Positions 8,643 to 17,396 are shown, counted from the stretch's first letter. The stretch is 17,883 bases of DNA from Pseudomonadota bacterium (GCA_021828605.1 JAJZEG010000328.1:1-17883); one strand, 5' to 3'. The notes: generated by a model from the sequence alone, not told the origin. Numbers and translations are program-made.

Positions 8643-9923
8643 ATGAGTGATCAATCAAACGACGTGCTTGATCTCGGCGTCGCCGACCATCTGGGTCGTC
8701 GCGGTCTGATCAAAGCCGGTGCCGGCGTTGGCCTGACGGCGTTGATGGCCGCACCGGCGGTCAGCTGGGCGGCCAGTGAAAAGCCGATCAAAATCGGCAT
8801 GATCGACCCGATCACCAGCATTTTCGCGGCCCTCGGCCATAGCGAAATCAAGGGTGCGAAATTCGCCACAGAAGAAATCAATAAAAAAGGCGGCATCATG
8901 GGCCGCCCGCTGCAATTGCTGGTCGAGGATGGTGCGGGCAATCCCGGCACCACCGTCACCAAGGCGCAGCGCCTGGTGACCCGCGACAAGGTTGATTTCC
9001 TGATGGGTACGGTCAACTCCGCCTCCTCGCTCGCGCTGAGCCAATATGCGGCGCGCCAGAATAAACTCTTTGTTTGCACCGGCGGTCACGTCGATAGCCT
9101 TACCGGCGCGTCGTGCAGCTGGAACACGTTCCGCACCTGCTCGACCACCTGGATGCTCACCTCAGGGGATTTTGAAACCCTGTTCAAGAAATTCGGCAAA
9201 AAATGGTACTTTATCACCACCGACTATGCCTTCGGTGAATCCGAGCAAGCCGACTACACCACCCAGTTGAAAAAAGCGGGCGGTACGGTCGTCGGCGGCG
9301 CACTCGCACCGGTCGGCACCACCGATTTCTCGTCCTACCTGATTGATGTGAAATCGAAAAAGCCGGACGTGCTGTGCCTGCTGCTCGCGGGTGACGATCA
9401 GGTAAACTGCATGAAGCAGATCGCCCAGTTCGGCATCGACAAAAAAATCGCCGTCGGTGGCGCGCTGATGGAACTCGAAGTGCTGCAAGCCCTGCCCGAA
9501 GCCGCGCGTTACGGCTGGTGGACCATGGAATGGTATTGGAATCAGCCGAAAACCCCGCATGTCGCGGAATTCGTCAGCGCCTATAAAGCCAAATATAAAG
9601 GCCAATATCCTTCAGCGCGTTCGTGGTTCGGTTACGCAACGGTTCATGCCATCAAGCTCGCCGTGGAAAAGGCCAAATCGACCGACACAATCAAGGTCGT
9701 TCGCGCGATGGAAGGGCTGGTTTTGCCGCCGGAAGTGGCGTTGCAGCCCGGCGCGCCGGCCTATCGTGCCGCCGATCATCAATTGATCCTGTCGATGTTC
9801 CCCGGCCACGCGCTGGCAACGGGCAAATATCCGAACTTGTTTGAAGTCTCGGCGATCATCCCTGGCGACAAGCTCGCTCTGCCCGCCTCGGCGACTGACT
9901 GTAAGCTGAAATATCCAGCCTAA
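8643..9923 (+). CDS. ABC transporter substrate-binding protein, branched-chain amino acid (HAAT) type
   Basis: This 426-residue periplasmic protein delivers substrate to the LivHM permease encoded downstream. Its N-terminus has a Tat-like signal, GRRGLIKAGAGVG (18-30) followed by a hydrophobic stretch and probable cleavage after SWA (about residue 43). The mature part is a type I periplasmic-binding fold: it begins with IKIGMIDP, then the helix with GAKFATEEINKKGGIMG and the DGAGNPG segment. The fold is that of Leu/Ile/Val-binding proteins, but this family also binds amides, urea, aromatic acids and other compounds, so the ligand is open. It is the first gene of the importer cluster, 115 bases before livH, with a strong hairpin between them. 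Confidence 0.9.
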   Translation: MSDQSNDVLDLGVADHLGRRGLIKAGAGVGLTALMAAPAVSWAASEKPIKIGMIDPITSIFAALGHSEIKGAKFATEEINKKGGIMGRPLQLLVEDGAGNPGTTVTKAQRLVTRDKVDFLMGTVNSASSLALSQYAARQNKLFVCTGGHVDSLTGASCSWNTFRTCSTTWMLTSGDFETLFKKFGKKWYFITTDYAFGESEQADYTTQLKKAGGTVVGGALAPVGTTDFSSYLIDVKSKKPDVLCLLLAGDDQVNCMKQIAQFGIDKKIAVGGALMELEVLQALPEAARYGWWTMEWYWNQPKTPHVAEFVSAYKAKYKGQYPSARSWFGYATVHAIKLAVEKAKSTDTIKVVRAMEGLVLPPEVALQPGAPAYRAADHQLILSMFPGHALATGKYPNLFEVSAIIPGDKLALPASATDCKLKYPA

Positions 9924-9941
9924 CACGTCACACATCGTGAA

Positions 9942-9973
9942 ACGGGCGGTGCCGTGCGAACGGTGCCGCCCGT
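9942..9973 (+). repeat. GCGA-tetraloop hairpin between the binding-protein gene and livH
   Basis: A 14-bp stem pairs 9942-9955 with 9960-9973, with two G-T wobbles, and closes on GCGA, a GNRA tetraloop. No T-run follows. It sits 18 bases after the binding-protein stop codon. In many binding-protein operons such hairpins protect the upstream mRNA, so more binding protein than permease is made. That role is inferred here. Confidence 0.75.
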
Positions 9974-10038
9974 ATGCTCGCAAAAAATAGGTAAAGCCTG
10001 ATCGACTTGAACCGGTTAGGCTCTGATACGGGGTTTGC

Positions 10039-10908
10039 ATGGTATTACTGCTGTTCAACGCGTTTAATGGGCTGATCCAAGGAGCGTTCTACGCGCTGAT
10101 GGCTTTGGGCCTCGCCCTCATCCTCGGCCTTAACGCGACGATCAATTTCGCTCATGGCGCCTTCATGGCGCTCGCCGCTTATTTCGCCTTTACCATGTTC
10201 CCCTATACCGGCTTCTGGGGTGCTTTAGTGCTTGCGCCCGTGCTCGCCGCTGGCGTCGGATTTTTTGTTGAAACAACAATGATTCGCCGACTTTATACCC
10301 GCAAGGACCCGGTTTACACGCTGTTGCTCACCTTCGGCCTGGCATTGATTTTGCAGGATTTGATCCGCACCATCTGGGGCGCCCAAGGCCAGCCATTGGC
10401 AATTCCGGCCGTCTTGAACCACCCGCTCAGCAACACCTATTTCTTTTTGACCGGTTATCGCTTGTTTGTGGTCGGTGTTGCCCTGGTCAGCACCGGGGCT
10501 TTGTTCGCAGTGTTGCGCTTCACGCGGATTGGCATTCGCATCCGCGCGGGCAACAGCGATCTGGAAACCATCGCCGCACTCGGCGTCAATATTTATTTAC
10601 TGCGCACCATCAACTTCATGATCGGCATTTTGTTTGCCGGTGTTGCGGGTATTCTGGCGGCGGGGCAACTCGGCCTTAATCCGAATATGGGCGACCAACT
10701 GATCATGCCGGCTTTCGTTGCCATTGTGGTGGGCGGCGTCGGCTCGTTGCTCGGCTCGTTGCTCGGCGGGCTGATTATCGGGCTCGCCTCGGGCATTGTC
10801 ACCACCTACGCACCAGCGGCGAGCGAAGTGGTGATTTACGTGATTATGGGGGTGATGCTGGTGGTCCGACCGCGTGGCTTGCTGGGCCAGGAGGGTCTGT
10901 TCGAATGA
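10039..10908 (+). CDS. livH: Branched-chain amino acid-type ABC permease LivH
   Basis: This 289-residue inner-membrane permease has about eight helices. It begins with the LivH-typical FNGLIQGAFYALMALGLALI and the segment GLNATINFAHGAFM. The C-terminal half carries GGVGSLLGSLLGGLIIGL and ends near VVRPRGLLGQ, both usual for LivH. It pairs with LivM to form the pore of the importer. A GGGG ribosome site lies just before the ATG. Its stop overlaps livM as ATGA. Confidence 0.95.
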   Translation: MVLLLFNAFNGLIQGAFYALMALGLALILGLNATINFAHGAFMALAAYFAFTMFPYTGFWGALVLAPVLAAGVGFFVETTMIRRLYTRKDPVYTLLLTFGLALILQDLIRTIWGAQGQPLAIPAVLNHPLSNTYFFLTGYRLFVVGVALVSTGALFAVLRFTRIGIRIRAGNSDLETIAALGVNIYLLRTINFMIGILFAGVAGILAAGQLGLNPNMGDQLIMPAFVAIVVGGVGSLLGSLLGGLIIGLASGIVTTYAPAASEVVIYVIMGVMLVVRPRGLLGQEGLFE

Positions 10909-11936
10909 GCACACCGTCCACAGTGTCGCGCACGCAAACCACCACGGTTTCCGCGCAAACGACCTTCAATCGTCGTGTCATCGGGAATCTGATCCTTGCT
11001 TTGGTACTGATTGCGGTGCCGTTCTGGCTGCCCTTGGTCGGCGGCTATACCGATCTGGCCTCGCGGGTGCTGATTTATGCGTTGGCGGCAATGGGGCTTA
11101 ACTTGTTGCTCGGCTTTACCGGCGGTCTGTCATTTGGCCATGCCGCTTATTTCGGCCTCGGCGCGTATGGCGTCGGGTTGATGTTGAAATTCGAGACCCA
11201 TAATATTTTTGTGGCCCTGCTCGCCGGCACGCTGCTCGGCGGCGCTGCCGCTGCCCTGCTCGGCCCGATCGCCGCCCGGCGCCGGGGCATTTATTTCTCA
11301 ATGATCACCATCGCCATCGGCCAGATGTTTTATTTCATCGCCGTGCGCTGGAATAGTTTCACCGGCGGCTATGACGGGTTGACCGGTTTCTCGCGCCACC
11401 CGGTTCATTTACCGGGCTTGACGCTGCCCATGGGGTCGCTCGATTTTTATTATCTGGTGCTGATTTGCTTTGGCCTCGGCGCCTGGGTGCTCTGGACCAT
11501 CTTGAACTCGCCGCTCGGCCATACCTTCGTTGCGATCCGCGAAAACCACAAACGCTTAACCTTTTTGGGCATTCGCACCCAACGCTATATCGCCATTTCG
11601 TTTGCGATTTCGGGCACCATTGCCGCCCTCGCGGGCGGGCTTAATGCCATGTATGGCAATTTCACCTCGCCCAACGTGCTCGAATATACCTTGTCGGGTA
11701 ATTTCCTGATCATCGCCGTGCTTGGCGGGATGCGTAATTTCTGGGGCCCGTTGGTGGGTGCGGTGATATTCATCCTGGTGCGCGATTATGTCAGCTCGAT
11801 CACCCATAATTGGATGACGGTCATCGGCCTGATTTTTGTGGTTTCGGTTATTTTCTTCCCGCTTGGCATTCTCGGCTCAATCAAAGACTGGCGCGCTTTG
11901 ATCTCGCCGCGCATCCGTGAACGAGACGCGCCATGA
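10905..11936 (+). CDS. livM: Branched-chain amino acid-type ABC permease LivM
   Basis: This 343-residue membrane protein has LivM features: ALAAMGLNLLLGFTGGLSFG, then YFSMITIAIGQMFYF, and the cytoplasmic coupling segment around IRENHKRLTFLGI. No C-terminal ATPase is fused. A Thr/Ser-rich N-terminal tail of about 22 residues precedes the first helix. It overlaps livH before it and livG after it by four bases, so the permease and ATPases are translationally coupled. Confidence 0.95.
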   Translation: MSTPSTVSRTQTTTVSAQTTFNRRVIGNLILALVLIAVPFWLPLVGGYTDLASRVLIYALAAMGLNLLLGFTGGLSFGHAAYFGLGAYGVGLMLKFETHNIFVALLAGTLLGGAAAALLGPIAARRRGIYFSMITIAIGQMFYFIAVRWNSFTGGYDGLTGFSRHPVHLPGLTLPMGSLDFYYLVLICFGLGAWVLWTILNSPLGHTFVAIRENHKRLTFLGIRTQRYIAISFAISGTIAALAGGLNAMYGNFTSPNVLEYTLSGNFLIIAVLGGMRNFWGPLVGAVIFILVRDYVSSITHNWMTVIGLIFVVSVIFFPLGILGSIKDWRALISPRIRERDAP

Positions 11937-12682
11937 CCCTGCTTGATCTGCAATCGGTGGGACGGCGCTTTGGCGCTCTCCAAGCCTTGTCCAACATCTC
12001 GCTCAAGGTCGAGCAGGGTGAATTGCGCGCGATCATCGGCCCCAACGGCGCCGGTAAAACCACCTTGTTCAACTTGATCAGCGGCTTCTTCCCGCCCACC
12101 GAGGGTGCGATCATTTTTGATGGCAGCCCGATCACCGCGGTCAATCCGGCCTCATTGGTGCGTCGTGGGATTATTCGCACCTTCCAGATCACCGAGATTT
12201 TCCTCTCGCTCACCGTTGCCGAAAATCTCCGCGCCGCGGTCGAAACCGCCATGGGCCTCAATTTGCGCCCTTGGGTCTCGCGCGCCACCCGGGCGCGGAT
12301 TGAGGCGCGGGTCGCTGAACTCATGGATATCGTGCAACTCAGCGACAAGGCCGACCGGATCGCGGGTGAGCTTTCCCACGGCGATCAACGCGTGGTGGAA
12401 ATCGGCATCGCTTTATCGCGCGCACCGAAATTACTCCTGCTCGATGAACCAACGGCGGGCATGGGCGATGAGGAAACCCATCACATGACCGCTCTGATCC
12501 GCCGCCTGAACAAGGATCAGGGGATCACCATCCTGTTCGTGGAGCATGACATGGCTATCGTGTTTGGCATCGCCGACCGGATCACGGTTCTCGATAATGG
12601 CAGCCTGCTCGCGGAGGGCAACGCCGCCGAAATCGCTGCCAACCCCAGAGTGCAATCGGCCTATCTGGGGAATGCGGCATGA
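11933..12682 (+). CDS. livG: Branched-chain amino acid-type ABC ATPase LivG
   Basis: This 249-residue ATPase powers transport through LivHM. Walker A is GPNGAGKTT (36-44), the signature loop is LSHGDQR (147-153) and Walker B is LLLLDE (167-172), followed by TAGM and the switch His in FVEHDM. The Gly-rich insertion typical of LivG compared with LivF (IFDGSPITAVNP and onward) is present. The signature has His where LSYG or LSGG is usual. Four-base overlaps link it to livM and livF. Confidence 0.95.
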   Translation: MTLLDLQSVGRRFGALQALSNISLKVEQGELRAIIGPNGAGKTTLFNLISGFFPPTEGAIIFDGSPITAVNPASLVRRGIIRTFQITEIFLSLTVAENLRAAVETAMGLNLRPWVSRATRARIEARVAELMDIVQLSDKADRIAGELSHGDQRVVEIGIALSRAPKLLLLDEPTAGMGDEETHHMTALIRRLNKDQGITILFVEHDMAIVFGIADRITVLDNGSLLAEGNAAEIAANPRVQSAYLGNAA

Positions 12683-13389
12683 GCGCGGTTCTTGAGGTTG
12701 AAAATCTGAACACGTTTTATGGCAAAAGCCATATTCTACATGGCGTGTCGATGAAGGTGCACCAGGGCGAATTGATCGCGCTGCTCGGGCGGAATGGTGC
12801 GGGTAAAACCACCACCATGCGCAGCATCATGGGCCTGACCCCGCCGCGCAGCGGACGGGTCAGTTTGTTCGACCAGGATGTGACGGGCAAGCCGCCGCAC
12901 CGGATTGCCAATCTGGGTGTGGGTTACGTGCCAGAAGGCCGGAAAATCTTCGGGCATTTGACCGTCCATGAAAATCTGCTGGTGCCGCCGCAAACCAAAG
13001 GCCCCTGGACCATTGAAGCGGTCTATCAATTATTTCCCCGCTTGGAGGAGCGCCGCACCAGCAAAGGCGGTCGTTTGTCCGGGGGTGAGCAGGAAATGCT
13101 GGCCATTGGCCGCGCGCTGCTGCTCAATCCACGTTTTCTGATCCTCGATGAACCGTCGCAAGGTTTGGCGCCGGTTATTGTCCAGGAGGTGATGCGCACC
13201 ATCGCGCGGATGAAATCGGAAGGCATGTCGATCCTGCTGGTCGAGCAAAACGCGTTCCTCGCTTTGCAACTCGCGGATCGCGCCTATGTGCTGTCGGATG
13301 GCGAAGTCGCCTATCATGGCCCTGCCGCCGAGCTGGCCGCTGATAAGGAGCGGATCGAAGCCCTCGCAGGCGTCGCTCAGGTCGGATGA
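12679..13389 (+). CDS. livF: Branched-chain amino acid-type ABC ATPase LivF
   Basis: This 236-residue second ATPase forms a heterodimer with LivG. Walker A is GRNGAGKTT (37-45), the signature is LSGGEQ (133-138) and Walker B is FLILDE (153-158). The LivF hallmarks VGYVPEGRKIF (81-91), EPSQGLAP and LLVEQNAF are visible. It is the last gene of the importer cluster; the next gene starts 91 bases later and belongs to a different family. Confidence 0.95.
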   Translation: MSAVLEVENLNTFYGKSHILHGVSMKVHQGELIALLGRNGAGKTTTMRSIMGLTPPRSGRVSLFDQDVTGKPPHRIANLGVGYVPEGRKIFGHLTVHENLLVPPQTKGPWTIEAVYQLFPRLEERRTSKGGRLSGGEQEMLAIGRALLLNPRFLILDEPSQGLAPVIVQEVMRTIARMKSEGMSILLVEQNAFLALQLADRAYVLSDGEVAYHGPAAELAADKERIEALAGVAQVG

Positions 13390-13480
13390 GCCCGGACACG
13401 GCACGTCTGCCATGCAGCGGCATCGATTGGCGCCCACGCGAGGGCACCCTAACCTGCGGTGAACAGCCACAGGCCCTGTA

Positions 13481-14680
13481 ATGGCTTCCTCGATCCCGGC
13501 TCCCGCCACAGCGACCAACGCAGCCGCCATCCGGGTGATGACCGCAGGTGTGGCGAGCATGCTGCTCACGGTCGGGCTGGCGCGATTCATGTATACCCCG
13601 CTGCTGCCGGTGATGCAGCACCAGGCCGGGTTATCCATCGTGCAAGGCGGCTGGCTCGCCACCATTAATTATGCGGGTTACATGACCGGCGCCCTGCTCG
13701 CCGCCTCGATCGGTGATATCCAAGCCAAATTCCTCGCCTACCGCGCCGGGCTGATCATCGCCGTGCTCAGCACTGCGGGCATGGGCATGACCGATAATTT
13801 CGCGCTCTGGGCAATTTTGCGCTTCATCGCCGGTCTGTCGAGCGTTGCCGGATTGCTCCTCGGCTCGGGTCTGGTGCTGCACTGGCTGCGCCATCATGGT
13901 CGACGGTTGGAACTCGGCATCCATTTCGGCGGCGTCGGGCTCGGGATTGCGGTGTCGGGCGCACTCGCGATGATCATGGCCCACGAATTAACCTGGGCGC
14001 AGCAATGGCTTGCCGCCGGGGCGTTCGGCGTATTGATCCTGGTCCCGGCCTGGTTCTGGCTGCCCGCCCCACCGCGTACCTCTGCCGGCGCCCACGCGAC
14101 CGATCCCGATCAACCGCCCGCGCGACGTTGGATCATCGGCTTCACCGCCGCCTATTTTTGTGCGGGCGTCGGCTATGTGGTCAGTGCCACCTTCATTGTC
14201 GCCATCGCGGCCAAACTCCCGGCGTTGCATGGGTTCGGCAATTTGGTCTGGGTGGTGGTCGGTTTAGCCGCCATGCCATCCTGCCCGCTCTGGGACCGGC
14301 TTGCCCGCCGCACCGGCGACATCCAGGCCTTGCTCTGCGCCTTCGCCGTGCTGATCCTGGCGATCCTGCTCTCCGCCTTGACCAGCAGCTTATGGGCAAG
14401 TTTGCTCAGCGCCGCCCTCTATGGTGGATCGTTTAACGGCATTACCAGCATGACGCTCAGCATCATTGGCCGCCTCTATCCGAGCAATCCCGCCAAAGCG
14501 ATGGCGCGGATGACCATCAGCTTTGGGGCTGCGCAGATTATTGCTCCTGCGGTGAGTGGCATTCTTGCCGATCAGACCGGCAATTACCGTGCTGCCTTGT
14601 TCATGGCCGCGATCACCATGGTCATCGGCATGATTGTCCTGCTGCCGCTGCGCAATATGTCGGCGGCTTTTCGCCCCTGA
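13481..14680 (+). CDS. YbfB/YjiJ-family MFS transporter
   Basis: This 399-residue inner-membrane protein has about 12 helices. The family signature VGLARFMYTPLLPVM sits in the first helix, followed by GGWLATINYAGYMTGALLA. Members resemble E. coli YjiJ; their substrates are mostly unknown. The ATG at 13481 has only a weak upstream AGG; an overlapping frame from GTG 13459 has no family match. It could be read from the liv transcript or its own promoter in the 91-base gap. It ends 13 bases from the convergent metallo-hydrolase gene. Confidence 0.88.
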   Translation: MASSIPAPATATNAAAIRVMTAGVASMLLTVGLARFMYTPLLPVMQHQAGLSIVQGGWLATINYAGYMTGALLAASIGDIQAKFLAYRAGLIIAVLSTAGMGMTDNFALWAILRFIAGLSSVAGLLLGSGLVLHWLRHHGRRLELGIHFGGVGLGIAVSGALAMIMAHELTWAQQWLAAGAFGVLILVPAWFWLPAPPRTSAGAHATDPDQPPARRWIIGFTAAYFCAGVGYVVSATFIVAIAAKLPALHGFGNLVWVVVGLAAMPSCPLWDRLARRTGDIQALLCAFAVLILAILLSALTSSLWASLLSAALYGGSFNGITSMTLSIIGRLYPSNPAKAMARMTISFGAAQIIAPAVSGILADQTGNYRAALFMAAITMVIGMIVLLPLRNMSAAFRP

Positions 14681-14689
14681 ACCGGCAGG

Positions 14690-14704
14690 ACGCCTATAAG
14701 GCGT
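14690..14704. terminator. Small hairpin between convergent genes
   Basis: ACGCCT (14690-14695) pairs perfectly with AGGCGT (14699-14704) around ATA. It overlaps the stop codon of the metallo-hydrolase and lies 10 bases after the stop of the MFS gene. It may help end both transcripts, but no T-run is seen, so this is weak. Confidence 0.3.
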
Positions 14705-15560
14705 TGATCGGGATTTTCAGATAGATTGTGCCATTCGCCTCGGCCTGGGGCATTTCGCCCGCGCGCATATTCACCTGGATTGAGGGCAAAATCAGTGTTG
14801 GCATTGCCAGCGTCTTGTCGCGTGCCTCGCGCATGGCCACGAACGCGTCCTCGCTAATGCCATCATGGGCGTGGATATTTTTGGCCCGCTCCTCGGCCAC
14901 CGTGGTTTCCCACGCGTCATAATCCCGCCCGGCGGGGCGGTAATCATGGCATAAAAACAAGCGCGTCTCGGCAGGCAGCGCAAAAATCCGCTGGATCGAC
15001 CGATAGAGCACCCGCGCATCACCCCCCGGAAAATCACAGCGCGCCGTGCCATAATCAGGCATGAACAGCGTATCGCCCACGAATGCCGCATCGCCGATCA
15101 ACCAGGTCATGCAAGCCGGCGTATGTCCCGGCGTATGGATCACCCGCCCTTCCAGCGCACCGATGGTGAAACCATCGCCATCGGCGAACAGCCGGTCGAA
15201 CTGGCTGCCGTCGCGCTGAAATGCCGTGCCTTCATTGAAAATTTTGCCTAACATCGCCTGTACTTGCACGATCTCGGCACCGATCCCGATTTTCCCGCCG
15301 GTTTTGAGCTGAATATAGGGGGCAGCTGATAAATGATCGGCATGGATATGGGTCTCCAAAATCCACTCGACGCTGAGCCCTTCTGCGGCGATAAACGCCA
15401 AAATCCGATCCGCCGCCTCGGTTGATGTTCGCCCTGAGGCCTGATCAAACACCAACACACTATCAATCACGGCGCAGCGCGCGGAGGCTGGATCACGCAC
15501 CACATAGCTTGCCGTATGGGTGGCCTGATCGAAAAACGCCTGAACCGTCGGTTTCATCAT
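14694..15560 (-). CDS. Metallo-beta-lactamase-fold hydrolase, probable persulfide dioxygenase (Blh/ETHE1-like)
   Basis: The 288 residues show the MBL metal motif THIHADH (70-76), His146 in PGHTPACMTW, Asp163 in GDTLFMPDYG and His205 in CHDY. The segment PDYGTARCDFPGG (168-180) is the hallmark of the ETHE1/Blh branch. These iron enzymes oxidise glutathione persulfide to sulfite in sulfide detoxification. The last third resembles Blh and has no full rhodanese domain. The annotated start is the outer ATG; the adjacent second ATG (15557) has GGAG at a better five-base distance and is probably used. A SqrR/BigR-like operator lies 42-83 bases upstream, which supports the sulfur role. It lies downstream of hppD on the same strand but has its own control region. 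Confidence 0.87.
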   Translation of the reverse strand: MMKPTVQAFFDQATHTASYVVRDPASARCAVIDSVLVFDQASGRTSTEAADRILAFIAAEGLSVEWILETHIHADHLSAAPYIQLKTGGKIGIGAEIVQVQAMLGKIFNEGTAFQRDGSQFDRLFADGDGFTIGALEGRVIHTPGHTPACMTWLIGDAAFVGDTLFMPDYGTARCDFPGGDARVLYRSIQRIFALPAETRLFLCHDYRPAGRDYDAWETTVAEERAKNIHAHDGISEDAFVAMREARDKTLAMPTLILPSIQVNMRAGEMPQAEANGTIYLKIPINAL

Positions 15561-15601
15561 TGCTCCACCCCATCCATCGGCGCGTGCGCTGCCAGTCGTT
15601 C

Positions 15602-15643
15602 AATCGAATAGCGCAGACATTCGATTTATTCCATAAATAGAAT
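15602..15643 (-). promoter_or_regulatory. SqrR/BigR-like operator upstream of the persulfide dioxygenase-like gene
   Basis: Overlapping palindromes occur here. AATCGAAT (15602-15609) and ATTCGATT (15619-15626) are exact reverse complements. ATTCGATTTAT (15619-15629) pairs with ATAAATAGAAT (15633-15643) at 10 of 11 positions around TCC. The stretch 15628-15643 also fits ATTC-N8-GAAT, which I recall as the SqrR recognition pattern. SqrR/BigR are ArsR-type repressors released by persulfides, and they control persulfide dioxygenase genes. No such regulator is encoded in the window. Confidence 0.6.
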
Positions 15644-15675
15644 ATAGGAGTGATATCCCGGCTTCAATACCCCCC

Positions 15676-16785
15676 TCAACCCACCGTTTCGGTCAACACG
15701 CCGCGCCGGATCTGGTCGGCCTCGATCGATTCGAACAAGGCTTTGAAATTACCTTCACCAAACCCGTCATCGCCCTTGCGCTGGATGAACTCGAAAAAAA
15801 TTGGCCCGATCACCAATTTGGAAAAAATCTGCAACAACACCCGCACGCGCCCATCAGCCTCTAGACCTTCGCCATCGATCAAAATCCCCCAATGGCGGAG
15901 CGTGTCAATCGGCTCCTGATGGCCCCGCACGCGCTCGGCTGAGCGCTCATAATAAACATCGGGCGGCGGCGGCATGAATTCCAGGCCGCGTTCGGCAATC
16001 GCGCTGACCGAGCGATAAATATCGTCACTCCCCACCGCAATATGCTGAATTCCTTCGCCTTTATAGGCGCGCAGATATTCCTCGATCTGGCTCTTATCAT
16101 CGATACTTTCATTAATCGGGATGCGGATTTTGCCACAAGGCGAGGTCAGCGCCCGGCTGATCAGCCCGGTCAATTTGCCCTCAATCGCAAAGAACCGAAT
16201 TTCCTTGAAATTGAACACTTGGCTGTAAAAGTCATACCAGGTGCTCATGGTATTGCGCGCCACATTATGGGTCAGATGATCAATGTAATGAAAACCAACC
16301 CCCGTCGGTTGGGGATCGGCTTCACCGAGCCACTCAAAAGCCGCCGCATAGGGCGAACCAGCCTCGCCATAGGTTTCCACCAAATACAGCAGAGACCCGC
16401 CAATCCCGATCACCGCAGGCACATCCAGCGTTTTATCCGCCCCCTGATATTCCACCGCGCCGTAATCGAGGCATCGACGCAGCGCGTGCTGCGCATCCAC
16501 CACCCGCCACGCCATCGCCGACGCGCAAGGCCCGTGTTTAGCACAAAACCGACCGGCATGGCTCTGGCGCTCGCGATTAATCAGATAATTGATCGTGCCC
16601 TGCCGATAGAGCGAAATATCGCGCCTTTTATGCCGCGCCACCTCGACATAGCCCATGCGGGCGAACAGCGCCTCCAACGCCCCCGGCTCGGTGCTGGCGA
16701 ATTCAACGAATTCAAACCCATCAGTGCCGGCGACATTCACCGCGTCGATCTGCGCCTTGGGCGCATCATGCGGAAACGGACCCAT
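15676..16785 (-). CDS. hppD: 4-hydroxyphenylpyruvate dioxygenase
   Basis: HppD converts 4-hydroxyphenylpyruvate to homogentisate in tyrosine breakdown. The 369 residues contain the three iron ligands in family context: His170 in HYIDHLTHNV, His248 in EGIQHIA and Glu332 in FFEFIQRKG. The late GEGNFKALFESIE also matches the family. A TTG at 16791 would extend the frame by two codons, but AAGGAG lies seven bases before the ATG at 16785, so that start is chosen. It is divergent from the Lrp-type regulator and hmgA, the next pathway enzyme. Confidence 0.97.
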   Translation of the reverse strand: MGPFPHDAPKAQIDAVNVAGTDGFEFVEFASTEPGALEALFARMGYVEVARHKRRDISLYRQGTINYLINRERQSHAGRFCAKHGPCASAMAWRVVDAQHALRRCLDYGAVEYQGADKTLDVPAVIGIGGSLLYLVETYGEAGSPYAAAFEWLGEADPQPTGVGFHYIDHLTHNVARNTMSTWYDFYSQVFNFKEIRFFAIEGKLTGLISRALTSPCGKIRIPINESIDDKSQIEEYLRAYKGEGIQHIAVGSDDIYRSVSAIAERGLEFMPPPPDVYYERSAERVRGHQEPIDTLRHWGILIDGEGLEADGRVRVLLQIFSKLVIGPIFFEFIQRKGDDGFGEGNFKALFESIEADQIRRGVLTETVG

Positions 16786-16841
16786 GCTCAATCTCCTTCA
16801 ATTATCGGAGATAAGTGTAGCCCAAGGGCGCAGCGCGTGGC

Positions 16842-16856
16842 TTGCAAACTTTGCAA
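16842..16856. promoter_or_regulatory. 15-bp palindrome, probable Lrp/AsnC-type operator
   Basis: TTGCAAA-C-TTTGCAA is a perfect 7-1-7 inverted repeat in the 116-base gap between hppD and the Lrp-type gene. Lrp/AsnC proteins bind 15-bp imperfect palindromes, often in divergent promoters next to their own gene. A second wide repeat, GCATGAA (16873-16879) with TTCATGC (16899-16905), covers the regulator start codon and could be an autoregulatory site. A -10-like TACACT for hppD is at 16819-16814. Confidence 0.5.
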
Positions 16857-16901
16857 ATTACGCCTTTAATCCGCATGAAATACAGCATTTTGAGTTAATT
16901 C

Positions 16902-17375
16902 ATGCAACCAATGAGCGTCGATACCGCCGATCTTGCAATTCTTCGCGCCCTTCAGCGTGACGCCAGCCTGACCAATGCGCAGCTTGCCGATCTGGTTCAT
17001 CTCTCACCCTCGCAATGTTCGCGCCGCCGCACGGCCCTTGAAGCCGGTGGCTTGATCAAGGGTTATTGTGCGCGCCTGAACGCCGAAGCGCTGGGATTTG
17101 GCCTGCGTGCGGTTAGCCGGATTAATCTGCGCACCCATGGCGGCGATAATGACGATCAATTCGTCGCCTTCATCCGTCGCCATAGCCAAATTCGCGGCGC
17201 CTATTCGGTTTCAGGTGATGCTGATTACCTGCTCGATATCCATGTGCGCGACCTGCAAGAATTCGCCGACTTCATTCACCATCACTTACTGGCCCACCCG
17301 CTGATCGCCCAGGTTCGCTCGGAAATCGTGCTGATGACCATCAAGGATGACGGCGAATTGCCGCTATCGCGCTAA
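16902..17375 (+). CDS. Lrp/AsnC-family transcriptional regulator
   Basis: The 157 residues have an N-terminal winged helix-turn-helix (about 9-55, with DLAILRALQRDASLTNAQLADLV and SPSQCSRRRTALEAGG read in order) and a RAM effector domain (about 65-150) with YSVSGDADYLL. Such proteins bind DNA as oligomers and sense amino acids or related acids. It sits between hppD and hmgA, 21 bases before hmgA on the same strand, so it probably controls tyrosine or homogentisate catabolism. A second ATG at 16911 is an alternative start; neither has a strong ribosome site. Confidence 0.93.
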   Translation: MQPMSVDTADLAILRALQRDASLTNAQLADLVHLSPSQCSRRRTALEAGGLIKGYCARLNAEALGFGLRAVSRINLRTHGGDNDDQFVAFIRRHSQIRGAYSVSGDADYLLDIHVRDLQEFADFIHHHLLAHPLIAQVRSEIVLMTIKDDGELPLSR

Positions 17376-17396
17376 TAATAGGGGAGGAAAAATGTT

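Noticed and set aside
16042..16869. 275-residue plus-strand frame opposite hppD
   Set aside because: It is the antisense of hppD, whose iron ligands and family motifs are intact on the minus strand.
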